Source: Drechslerella dactyloides
Lineage: Eukaryota; Ascomycota; Orbiliomycetes; Orbiliales; Orbiliaceae
Length of the DNA stretch: 64,000 nucleotides
Direction of reading: 5' to 3'
Assembly: GCA_020064725.1 (NCBI GenBank)
Contig: JAGTWJ010000019.1
Location: forward strand, 1,674,001 to 1,738,000
A program made the position numbers and the translations under genes. The first letter of the stretch is position 1, and every line of letters begins with the position of its first letter. Shown here one piece after another: positions 46,536 through 56,865 of this stretch. The notes below the pieces were generated by a model. That model searched no databases. It was given only the letters and a program-made list of their open reading frames with translations, and had not been told where the DNA came from.

Positions 46536-47537
46536 CTACGCAGCTGGAGCCTCCGCCGGTCCTTCGGCTGGAGCTTCCTCCTCGCTGCTCTTCCCATGGT
46601 CAGGGTCTAGCATCTTCCTTCTCCCATCCATCACAAACCACAGGCCCCTCGCGGGACTCTGCAACGTTGACACCAGGCTGCCGCCAGCACTCTGCATGAT
46701 GCCCAGCAGTTGTCCCTGTAATGTCGTGAGGTCGCCAAGTGTTGTTATATGCTTCAGCGACTCAGTATCGATCGTCGTCCCGCCTACTTTATCCACCTTC
46801 GCACCCAGCAGGAGCAGCTTCTGGACGCCGGAGATGAATGCCGGGTCGGTTCCCTTCCTGAACGTGAACTTCTCGGGGAACAGAAGGTTCAGCACGCCCA
46901 ACAGATGCGGCGGGGATACGGTAGGGAACTGTATGACACCTGTCGGTCCTACCATCAGCGGCGACAGCGAGTGCGCATTGTCGTATTGCAACGTCATATC
47001 GTAGGCTTCAGGGCTGCTGCTGGACCGCACATCCGCGTCCTTGGGTAGATATTCAGCGGACCGTAGCGCCGCCTTGAAGACCGTTGTGTTCAGAATCGTC
47101 ATTTTGACTTGCTCGCCAACTGGTCTAGGCTGTGGTGTTATTGTTCCATCTTCGGTAGGCTGAGGAGGCGGCCGCGATGCCGCGACCATCGCATCGACGT
47201 TCGCCATCGCCGTCCGCAGGTCCCGCCGTATCGATACGAGCTCGCCGGCACGAAGATTGTTATGCTGGAACATTACCAGCAACGGGGTGGCCCGTAAGAG
47301 GGAGATGTAGGTTCGGTGGAGGAGGTGGCCGCGCGAGTAGTAGGGTCGATGTGACGGCGGGAGGTCGCTGCCCGGTGGGACGTTGGATGCTGAATGTGTC
47401 ACTTTACGGGTGGCATAGCAGCGCTGGCTCCCGGTAACGAAGGCCTCGATGAAGCGGCAGGCATCGTTGAACGATATCGTCGTCCGCTTGGGCAGCTTGG
47501 CCCTCGTGGCGGCTCTCAGGAATATCGAGCGCGACAT
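46536..47537 (-). CDS. MRPL11: Mitochondrial large-subunit ribosomal protein uL10m
   Basis: Mitochondrial L10 homolog (yeast MRPL11/YmL11), which forms the base of the L7/L12 stalk. Intronless, 333 aa. The first 45 or so residues (MSRSIFLRAATRAKLPKRTT) are basic and lack acidic residues, typical of a mitochondrial presequence. The L10-like core begins with the stretch LLRATPLLVMFQHNNLRAGE and includes KMTILNTTVFKAAL and later hydrophobic helices. The C-terminus carries an acidic Glu/Ala/Pro tail (SSEEEAPAEGPAEAPAA). Head-to-head with TBCE. Confidence 0.85.
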   Translation of the reverse strand: MSRSIFLRAATRAKLPKRTTISFNDACRFIEAFVTGSQRCYATRKVTHSASNVPPGSDLPPSHRPYYSRGHLLHRTYISLLRATPLLVMFQHNNLRAGELVSIRRDLRTAMANVDAMVAASRPPPQPTEDGTITPQPRPVGEQVKMTILNTTVFKAALRSAEYLPKDADVRSSSSPEAYDMTLQYDNAHSLSPLMVGPTGVIQFPTVSPPHLLGVLNLLFPEKFTFRKGTDPAFISGVQKLLLLGAKVDKVGGTTIDTESLKHITTLGDLTTLQGQLLGIMQSAGGSLVSTLQSPARGLWFVMDGRRKMLDPDHGKSSEEEAPAEGPAEAPAA

Positions 47538-47897
47538 CTTTCAATGGCTCAATTGGCGTCGTCCACGAGTAGTCTCGGGACGGAGTTCACAAGCTCGATT
47601 ATGCTGTTCCTGTTGGAGAATTATTCCGACGTTAGCTGAGAATACTGGCATGTAGTCCCCGAAGTCGCGACGTTGAAAACCCACCCGAGAGCCGTGCTTA
47701 CGCCAATGCCGGCCAAAGGAGCAGTAAGACGAAGTCAAAATGTCGAATCTCGAAAATTTGAAGTTGCAACAAGTTCGACGTTGCAGCAAGCGAACAACTC
47801 AACAACACCCCGCCAACCACACGATTACAACATTGCGGTCAGCGTCGCATCTTCATATGCAGACCGCGAGCGTCGACGGCCCTCGCATGCCCCAGAC
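47538..47897. promoter_or_regulatory. Divergent promoter region uL10m / TBCE
   Basis: A 360-bp region between two head-to-head start codons. No specific element identified. The frame upstream of TBCE is open for 75 codons but is not conserved. Confidence 0.55.
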
Positions 47898-50440
47898 ATG
47901 AGCAGCACGTACTATATCGGCCAGAGGCTGTCCGTCGAGTCGCGGCTCTGCACTGTCCGATACATAGGCGAGGTGCAGGGCACGAAGGGCTCGTGGCTCG
48001 GCGTCGAGTGGGATGATCCTGCGCGAGGAAAGCACTCTGGAGACCACAATGGCATCAGATATTTTGAATGTAAGCCAGCCACTTTGTCGCACGCAGGACC
48101 GATTTCTTCATCATGACGGTCACATACTGATTCTTGACATGTATACACGTAGGCAAGGTTCCTGGAGCCGGATCATTCATCCGGCCAAACCGCCCTTACG
48201 ACCCTCCAAACACGTTTCTCGAAGGCCTGAAAGAGAAATATATCACGAATCTCGAGGCGAGCGGCGTACCGAAACCTATTGTCTTCGGAAGCAAGGTAGC
48301 AGAAGAAGTTGGCTTTGAGAAAGTATCAAGGAAGTTTTCCGAACTCGATACCTTGACGAGGGTCATTCTGGATTACATGCGTCTCAAGACCTGTGACGAC
48401 GACTTTGAAGAGATTGCATCAACATGCGCGAGTATGCAACCATATCCATCCATCTCTACCTCCCGATATGCTGTCATTTCTATCCGAAGAGACATCATGT
48501 TCTCATCTGGTAGCCAATGTTGCTGATGCAGTTGGTACAGATTTGCAGGAGGCCGACTTATCCTGTAACTTGTTTGAGGAGCTGGAGCAGATAGCCCGTA
48601 TTTGTACCAGCCTGCCGAAGCTCCACACGCTTGCCATCAAGTACGCCTTCATATGTCACTCCGCAGCCAGAGGCATTATCCTCATACGTATGTACTTGTA
48701 CTTCTCTAACATCTGGCCATCGGTAGCGGAAATCGCCTTGCAAGACACCAGGTCGCAGATCCATTTACCCGTGGATTCGCTCGCATCAGGACTCTTAGGG
48801 CAGAGGATCTTCGAATGACATGGGAAGAGGTATGCAAGATCATGCCACCCCTATCTGATCAGCCTGGTTACCGGACGGCCCAGCTAATGTCTCATATGGT
48901 TGATCGGAAGCTCTTCGGGCTGGTGAATCTGTTCCCAAACGTAACCAACCTCTCAATTGCCGTCGGAGATCTTACGAGATTGAGCCTGGCCGTCAGTCCC
49001 AGGATCTTGGAGCTGCAGGCCGCCCGTGGACTAACATCGCTCTGCCTGGAAGAGAACGCTCTGGAGAGCCTATCAGACCTCGCGGATCTACAGGAGCTGC
49101 CCAACCTTCGCAGACTGCTGCTCGCGAGGAATGGTATCAAAGAGGTCTACTCGTCGACAGATCCTAAAGCTAGCGGCATGCATCTCCGCTTCTCCACAGT
49201 TACATTCCTAGACATATCTCGTAACGAGGTTGGCGACTGGAAGTTCCTCGACGACATACGGCCTGCTTTCCCCAACCTTGAGGCCTTGCGCATCAGCCAG
49301 AACCCCCTGTACGGTACCAACGGAAACAGGACCCTTTCCGAGGAAGCCTTCCAAATCACGGTGGGCCGGTTGGACCGGAACGTCACATCGCTAAACTACA
49401 GTGTGGTAAGACAGAACCAACAATGATCTGAGCATGAGGATGGCGCGCTTCAAGTCAATATTTTGGCGTCCCAACCGCAGAATTAAGCCCCAGTAGGCTG
49501 ATGACACATGCAAACTTAGATAACTCCAGCGGAAAGAGCGGATGCAGAGTTGTTTTATATTTCAACCATAGTGAAAGAGTTATCGGAAAAGCCAGCCGAC
49601 CAAGAAGCCGCTATCCTCGCACGACATACCAGATGGCCTGAGCTCCAAGCGTGTATGTACGCTCCCTTTGCTTTTCTTGCTTTGTGCTCCCAAGCGGAAC
49701 GCGCGCGGACACGCACGCATCTACATGCATTGCATGATGCGTGTTCGTTTCGCTGACCGACTCATTTGATACCACGCGGAGGGGCAAACAGTACATGGCG
49801 AACAAACGATAAATCGAGACCTCGCAAAAAAATCAAATGACGCGCTGGCGTCCAAGCTAATAGGTACGTCCGACCATGTCCCACGACGCTATTTTAGCCT
49901 CCGATAGATAAGTAGATGCAATTGGCAATTGAGTGGCGGGCGGATGCGCAATGTGTTCATGTACCACCTCACCAAAGTGTGGCGTGCCGACGCTGATCGC
50001 CACTCGAACCTTGCAGAGACCCAAATTACGTACGGCTCCAGGACGCTCATGAAAAAGCTTCCCCGCACTGTAACAGTCGGCAAGTTATCCGGGCTGATCG
50101 GGCGACTATTCGGGGCGAATCCGTTGGATATCGCGCTCTACCTTGTCGAAGAGGGTATTGTTGGCGAAAGTGGAATTCGAGAAACCCTGTAAGTAGTACT
50201 GCCAGCCGTTACAACATGCAGCTCTGCTTCCAACATGCATGCATTAGGCCTTCCCAGAAAAACGCACATGTTGGGTGTTTTCTAAGGCCCGTGCGGTTCA
50301 TTCTTTCGGGATTTCCATGCTAACCAACATGGACAATGCGCCTTTCACGTGCATTGTCTGTTAGGCTGTCGGATGAACTACGAGAATTGGATTATTATGT
50401 CACGGACGCCACGGCGAAACTGATTGTCAGAGAGAAATAG
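47898..50440 (+). CDS. PAC2: Tubulin-specific chaperone E (PAC2)
   Basis: Homolog of tubulin-folding cofactor E, which handles alpha-tubulin during dimer assembly. Eight exons: 47898-48069, 48153-48431, 48541-48640, 48727-49405, 49520-49652, 49792-49863, about 49978-50188 and 50365-50440, giving about 573 aa. The N-terminus is a CAP-Gly domain (GTKGSWLGVEWDDPARGKHSG and GSFIRP after intron 1). A leucine-rich repeat region follows (LPKLHTLAINGNRL, LTSLCLEENALESL, LPNLRRLLLARNGI, VTFLDISRNEV), then NVTSLNYSV|ITPAERADAELFYIS, and a ubiquitin-like C-terminal domain ending LRELDYYVTDATAKLIVREK. Introns are 83, 109, 86, 114, 139, 114 and 176 nt. The acceptor of exon 7 (AAAG at 49977) is the only one matching phase but is atypical, so that junction is uncertain; the rest fit well. 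Confidence 0.88.
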
Positions 50441-53102
50441 ACAGAGAGCTACCCAACAGGGACAATTGAAGTCCGAGCTTGCGTGGTCAGTGTGCGAGCA
50501 AACACAGGGATGGGGATATCCGTGCAATTGATTAGAACTGAAAGTCGAGTCCTCCCGCACAGAACGGCATCGCTGGAGCGGAGAGTCCATTACGAATACA
50601 ATGCATCCCCAACCCTGATTAAGGTTTGCACGCGGGCGTTCGCGACAGCCCTTCGAGCAATCGAGACCAGCCGGCCAGCGAAACTGATTAATGCAAAACG
50701 GTTCGGCAATTGGCGTGTCCCTGGCGTAAACTCAACCGCTTTCATGCGTTGAAGCCGGCGAGGAGGCGAGGAGGCGAGCAGCTACCGCATTAGCTCGTAA
50801 GCTCCAGATAGGAAGAACCGGCTGAAACAGGGTTCGTCGATAGGTAATGGCCAAGCTAGTCTGCCTGTGGGTAAATGGCTCGGTCAGGTGCGAGCCACAT
50901 CACCCTTCTCGACGACATCACTCGTACAGTGACATCGACGGCAAATGCTAGCTTGTAGTTAGGGCTTCGCAGTTTCGACGGAAGTCGAGAATCGATGCCC
51001 ACTATCCCTTACATACCGCTTAGCTGGGATGGCAGTGGTACATGTTATCATCGGCTGTAGCTTAAGCTATACCCAGCTTCTCGTAGCTTGTCCGTGAACC
51101 GCTCCCGTTGACGAGCAGACGGTACTCTCCGGACAGCCATCAATTTCATGCGTGCATCTCAACGTGTTCCGTGATCCGTGCCTTGATTTTTGGCTGTGCG
51201 TTACCGAGCTGGCTGGCTGGGCGCAGTTTCCGAGCGAGCGAATTTCGCACCGCTGCAAGGGAAGAGAGGCCTAAAGTAGGGTGTTCTCCACACCCCTCAC
51301 TGAAACTGGAACTTGAATTTTAGGGATGCCCGACGCTCGACGCAGAGGACCAACAGAAAGCGAATCGGTCGATGCTTTGCATCTGGGAGCTGCGGACGGC
51401 GTTCGAACTTGTTTTAATCCTCGTCCCCTGTCGCCCGCTTCTGCGTGCTTGTGTCGCTGTGGCATGGCAGGTGGAGCAAGCGAACACTTGGATAGCTCTC
51501 GCTGCTCGAGCTCGACCACGAGAGGCAGCATGCGCGCCGATACGCATACTCGAAGGGAATGGATAGACGTTCGTCCATGCACTCCTGCCCTCGGGTCAGC
51601 AGATACGGTCGAGCGAGCATCTATCTCTGTTCCCGTCCTTTTGATATCCTCGACCTGCTGCTCACCCCCATCCGGATCCCCATAGGTGATACGGCCCTGC
51701 TGGTCTTGACCAATTGATGATTCATGATTATTGATGGGCATGAACTCCACGCGCACCCTGACTTTGACGAAAAATTTCAGGTCATGCACACACGGAATGA
51801 TTGAAGCCTGGAGTGCCAGTGCGGGCTAGTGCGGGCGTCGAAATCGACAGGGCCATAACGACATCCACGGTTCGGATTGCTCAAACGTCCCGAAGGTTAC
51901 GCCCCATTAACTTTCTATAGACGTCGGCCGTGAGTCGAGATGTCATGGGCAGATATCCGGCCAACCAGCTTGACGGACAAGCGGGCATATATTATATTAC
52001 CTGCGCAATAGAATGCATATGCATAAGAAGTCCCTTAGTTGAGAAGACGCTATACATCTGGACACCCATGCTCTGCGGGAAATCGACTCGCATATTCGCA
52101 AAGAGGGACGAGGTTTTCTGTATGGACAGACGTGCCCGCAGACAGGCATGCACGAGCCTTCGCTTCGCTTCCCCTCGCGCCGACGAAATCTGAAATGCAA
52201 TAGAAATGCAATAGATTCGGAGTAAGGCCGCTATTGGCCATTGTCTTGAGGGGCTTGCAACTAACTTTTCTGCGGCATCCTGCGAAAATGTCGGTGGCGT
52301 GAAAGTAAGGCAATTGAGGAGTGCGCTGCAGCAATCAATTGTCTGTTAACTGATAATTATTCCCCATGCGCGATTGACTTTACGGCATACGTGTAATGTT
52401 TTGAACCAAATGTGGGAGTGATTAGTATCGGAAGGCCCGTGGATAGTGTGGAGTAGAGTAGCAGTGAATAACTGGGTATGAGGGCGGGCGTCGATATATG
52501 CCCGCCCGTTTCAACCCGTACATGACATGGCATTGCATTGCATGTCCACTTGCTTGACTACTAGGCTGTAAATTTGGTCTCGAGGCTAGCCGTAAATTTA
52601 TCGACTGTGTAAGTAGGCCAGCTTCCGCCTGTCTGCGTTCATCAAGTCACTGGACGGTGCGCTTTCTTGGCCAGACTTTCAATTATCAGGATATGCCTCC
52701 CGACGAATGGAAGTGCCTGAGTCAATGAGCTAGCTTCTAGTATACTGCCTGGTCCCTGTGGAGGAATAATTATCTGTCAGGCCCAGATAAAACAGAAACA
52801 AGCTCACCGTCATATCGATGACCGACATAGACCGACCCTATAACACGACTCCTTCCGGGATGCTATACCCCCATCACAGCGCAGCTGCATTGGACTGGCC
52901 CGCGTCGCGACGCCAACTAGGCCATATCCGCTAGCTGCCAGCTATAGGCAGTTACTGAAACGGAGTCGGATTCCCCAAACCTCGTCCGTACGTCTAGCTT
53001 AACAGCCAGTTTATAGCACGAATCCACACGGCGCCGCGGCCCAATGAAAGTTCAGACTATGTCGAAAAGAAATATAGACCGCGCTCCTGATCGTTGACAT
53101 CA
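50441..53102. other. Gene-empty 2.7-kb region
   Basis: Downstream of TBCE. Open frames of up to 172 codons on both strands near 51.3-51.8 kb overlap each other and show no motif. No RNA gene or mobile element was recognised. An intron-dense gene could be hidden here. Confidence 0.45.
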
Positions 53103-53835
53103 TTATTCCTGCAAGGGTTTTTGCAATCGGCGGCGACGCTCGTCGTACGCTGTTCTGGCCGCGTCTACCTGTTGGCGAATAAGCGGAGTCCGGTTGGCTG
53201 ACTGGCCGGCTTCGCTTTCGCCATCGCATTCTGAAGCGACGCCCGCTTGCAATCTTAATGCATGATCTGAAAATAGAATGAGTGGCCAGCGGTCAGCCTT
53301 GAACATGAATTTGTTGCCTCGACTCGACATACATAAGCTGCTTTGCTCCTGGCTTTGATATCGGCTCGGGATTCGATTACCTAAAAGTATATCGTCAGTA
53401 TCGATACGCCTGCTGGTAGGTACAGGTACTCTGTCGATGGGTCAGGCATCTGCCGTGCGAATTGAAAGCGAAGGCAGCATCAGCAGAAAATATTTTCAAA
53501 CGCGCGAGACAAGGGACGAAGTTTCGCAGTTGATCACGAAGGCAAAGACAAGCCGCTAGAGCACTGGGACTCAAAATACCCAGCTCAGGAAGAAGTAAAC
53601 AAAAAAGTATAGGATCAGGTTGCGAGCCGGCTACTTGCGATTGATTGATTGATTGAATGTGTGCTTGATGGATGCAATTCAGCCGTTCTTTCCCTTTCGA
53701 ATCAGCGACATGACCGCAAATGAAGTATCGCGCCTCAACGCCATCCACACAATCCCGCGTGCACGGAAGGGCATACGATACCCTCTTGAACCCCTCGTCG
53801 ATGCAATCCTCTGCATTCGGTTCATTAGTCTGCAT
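53103..53835 (-). CDS. Putative three-exon orphan gene
   Basis: A tentative model, not a recognised family. Two well-formed intron ends stand out on the minus strand: CTGACGATATACTTTTAG (ending at 53381) and GCTGAC followed by CTATTTTCAG (ending at 53267). Using donors GTACCT at 53429 and GTATGT at 53332, three exons 53835-53430, 53380-53333 and 53266-53103 join in consistent phase and give 205 aa. The last two exons encode NRIPSRYQSQEQSSL and a charged C-terminus (LIRQQVDAARTAYDERRRR) likely to be helical. The first exon has little domain-like character and its extent is uncertain. The introns (49 and 66 nt) match the size typical of this window. Confidence 0.3.
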
Positions 53836-56046
53836 TGCTTATCCCCCAGGATCACAAAGGGCGCTGCTGCAGGCTCGGGCCTTGATTTCGCAACCCTGTC
53901 GAGGAGCTATAGCATGCAGTCCGCTATGCGCACACAACATAACTGACTTAACAGGCGCACACATCAACAGACTGCCTGGACGTCGGGAGGTACTCCCACA
54001 CTTGTATCCCACCGCAAGCCATCCACATCCATCCACATCCATCGTCCCCATCCATCCATCCACCCTTCCATCATGCCCAACAAGAAGGAAACAGAAAATA
54101 ATTACACGAAAAGAAATAGCCACCAGATAAGTGAGGGGCGTGCTCGGAATCAGGAAAGAGAAAATGCCCATCAATTTCAGTCCGCATAGTAGATGGGCAA
54201 CTCTGGAGCCCGCCCCAGGAAAAGCAGTCAGTCAGTCATGCCCGCCAGCAGGAGACCCGGCCGAGGGCTCCACCTGCCTACGTCTTTCTTCCATCCAGGC
54301 CTACAGGCAGACGAGACCGGACACCGCAGTCAAAGTCGTTCGTTAGTTGGCTGCCCCCGGCATATTTGTCGGCGGGGGCATGCTTCAGATCGGTCGATGA
54401 GTGTCTGCGATCGAGATCGGGCAAAAGAATTGGTCACCAACGTCTGTATGTCTCGCGACCTCGCCTCGAGGGTGTGTGATGGACAGCGCTGCAGCCGTAC
54501 AGCAAACGTTCGTACTCTACCTTTTTTTTTTTCTTTGTTTTGCCCGCAGGCTAGACGCGCGGTCACACTGCCCGTCCACCCAGTGCGGTCAGTCGCCCAG
54601 CCGGCCGGCCAGTCAGCCAGTGCCGCTCGTTCGCTCGCCCGCCGTCCCGGAGAGTGAATTTTCTGCGATTTAAGCTGTCGGTCAGGGCCTTGATTGAACT
54701 AGGCAGGTCGCTAGCACCAATCGCGAAGGAGGCCCGTCGATCAACCGATTCGAAATTTCGAGATCGAGAGATTCGCTTTTTGCCCGCTGGTCGTGGTGGG
54801 TCTATCCTGTTTTCCCTAGCTCGCAGCTCTGGCAACATAGGGTCTTCCGTTGTCCCGCTTTTTTTTTTTTTTTTTTCTAAACCCTTTCTCGTTTTTTCCT
54901 TTAAGGAACAAAAAAGTTTACGTCCGATTTTGTTCTTTCGGGATCCGTGGGATGATGCAGCCTTTCTGCCTGTCATATACGTATATACAGGTAGCTAGAA
55001 TCAGGTATAGTGATTTTATACACGCAGGCGCGATATTGATCCACAAGCCAAGCTTCACGTATGTAGGTAAATAGTAATCTCTAGCAAGTAATAGTATAGT
55101 AGAATAGTAGAGGTATCCACAATAACCGACTCAATTGCTCCGTATGAAATATGATATGATAAAAACCGTGGTAGAATTAGATGTAGAACCGAATACCCGT
55201 TTGACCCGTATACAAACTTTTTGTACAATACATGCTCACTTTGAACCATTTGCGAAAGAAAATGGGATTCCGAACAATCGAAGGGCCAATGTCTTTATTC
55301 TTTTTTCCCAGCCCGCAAAAATATGAATCCCAAATGAAATTGATAGTCAAAGGAAATATAATATATAGGTATAACAAACTCTTGAACCTAGGAGTTGTGA
55401 AGTATCAGGAAAAGACCTAAGATCGTCCGAGAACAAAATACCGGTTGAAAAAGAAAGCCTCCTAAACATGCGTCGGACGGACGTCAGCTGTCTGTCTGTC
55501 TGTCGGTCTCTTTGGAGATTTTCTCCTGCTGCCTTGCAGTAATTAACAGACGCCACCAACTCGCGGGTTGCTCGATAAAGAATAAGTCGAGGAAAGAACA
55601 AGGGAAAGAAAAAAACAACCCGCTGGTGTGAAAAAGCAAAAGGGTATCGTGTCCAAGAACATTAACGCACATCAGGACATGGAGCGCATGACATTAAAGA
55701 ATTGCAAACAAAAAAAAGAAGAGAAGAGAAGAAGATTTCCTGCCTCCATGTGCCAATGAAAAGATAAAATAGACGATAAAACTCCCAATAAATGTGGATA
55801 CCCATTCGCTCGGAACGGCGAAAAAAAACTTCAGACCGGTGGTCTTGCGAAAAAGGAATAATGCGGTAATGACGATGCGCGATGGGTGAATCATTGGCGG
55901 GTTGGGGTGTGCTCGACTGCGTAAAGATTCGGAGAATTTCAGATCTGTGAAATTGCGGCGGCGTGTATTAAACTTTCGTTCGTCCGTTCGCGCTATCACC
56001 ACCAGCGCAAACCCCCCACTTCGGCTCCGGTTCGAGATGAGGATTT
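53836..56046. other. Gene-empty 2.2-kb region
   Basis: Between the putative orphan gene and the NRG1/RfeC-like gene's 3' end. Contains a CCATCCA-type repeat at about 54022-54065 and a run of 18 T at 54859-54876. The section 55.0-55.6 kb is AT-rich. No gene was recognised. Confidence 0.5.
54859..54876 (+). repeat. Poly-T run
   Basis: Eighteen consecutive T residues in intergenic sequence. Confidence 0.85.
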
Positions 56047-56865
56047 TCAATACTGATCCATTGCGATGCTCGCTAGTGCTGCTAGCCCGCTCTCTTGCGA
56101 GAACGTCGACTCCGGCAGGAAATGGACGGGGTGAGACGGGTACCGGGTCGTGTCAGCAATGATGACTGGCGCCTCCGCCACCTTCTTCTTCCTAGCGGAT
56201 CGCTTGTTCGTCCCGTTACCCTGATGAGTTCGAAAATGCTGCATGCAGTTATCCTGTCTGCTGAATCGGGCCCCGCAACCGGGCTGCGGACACTCGTAGT
56301 TCTTCTCGCCGGTGTGTATGCGGGTGTGTCTCGCAAGGTGACCGGACGTTGTGAACGATTTGCCGCACTGACAAGTGTACTTTCTCGCGGACTTCTTGAT
56401 AGTTTGGGTCGCGCTGAGGTCTTCTTCTTCCTCTTCCTCCTCGATGCATTTAGTCGACAGCACCGGCGACGCGGATGATACTGACGATGCGCAAGAAGAA
56501 GTGGACGAGCTGCGAGAAGACATGGAGGGTCGGAAGCTCTCCGGGCAATGGTGGTTCATGAGCCGGCCTAGCGAGGGGAGACTCATGCTTTCTGGTGTAA
56601 CCGGGGTCCGCGGCGACGAGACATCACTGAACGTCGAACTGTAGGAATCCGAGCGTTCCGACGGGTACGGCCGGCGCCCATCAGGTGATAGTGGCGGGGT
56701 GGGTGACCGACGGCCATACGAACGGGAGAAGTAGGATTCAGTGCCAAGTCCGGCGCTCCGACTGGCGAGATATGTTTCCGTGGAAGGGTAACCGGCGGGT
56801 TGCGGTGTGTCGCACAGGATCGATACTCTGCGCCCAGTGGACGTTGTGATCGCGAGTGAATTCAT
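56047..56865 (-). CDS. C2H2 zinc-finger transcription factor, NRG1/RfeC-like
   Basis: DNA-binding regulator resembling yeast NRG1 and Aspergillus RfeC. Intronless, 272 aa, starting at the first ATG in frame (MNSLAITTST). The N-terminal 160 residues are Ser/Pro-rich with a Ser-rich tract and a short acidic run (residues 142-149). Two tandem fingers follow: finger 1 at about 165-184 and finger 2 at about 192-214 (CPQPGCGARFSRQDNCMQHFRTH). The linker HTGEKNYECP and the stretch FTTSGHLARHTRIHTGEK match the NRG1 type. Finger 1 has only one residue between its two cysteines (CQC, residues 165 and 167) where C2H2 fingers normally have two. A basic stretch (KRSARKKK) after the fingers is a probable nuclear signal. 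A long upstream non-coding region (3 kb) is typical of regulatory genes. Confidence 0.88.
   Translation of the reverse strand: MNSLAITTSTGRRVSILCDTPQPAGYPSTETYLASRSAGLGTESYFSRSYGRRSPTPPLSPDGRRPYPSERSDSYSSTFSDVSSPRTPVTPESMSLPSLGRLMNHHCPESFRPSMSSRSSSTSSCASSVSSASPVLSTKCIEEEEEEEDLSATQTIKKSARKYTCQCGKSFTTSGHLARHTRIHTGEKNYECPQPGCGARFSRQDNCMQHFRTHQGNGTNKRSARKKKVAEAPVIIADTTRYPSHPVHFLPESTFSQESGLAALASIAMDQY

Noticed and set aside
51271..51789. Overlapping 172- and 119-codon frames on opposite strands
   Set aside because: Neither has domain-like sequence, a plausible start context or conserved splice signals.
54563..54976. 137-codon Lys-rich minus-strand frame
   Set aside because: Its Lys run is the poly-T tract read in antisense; low-complexity artefact.
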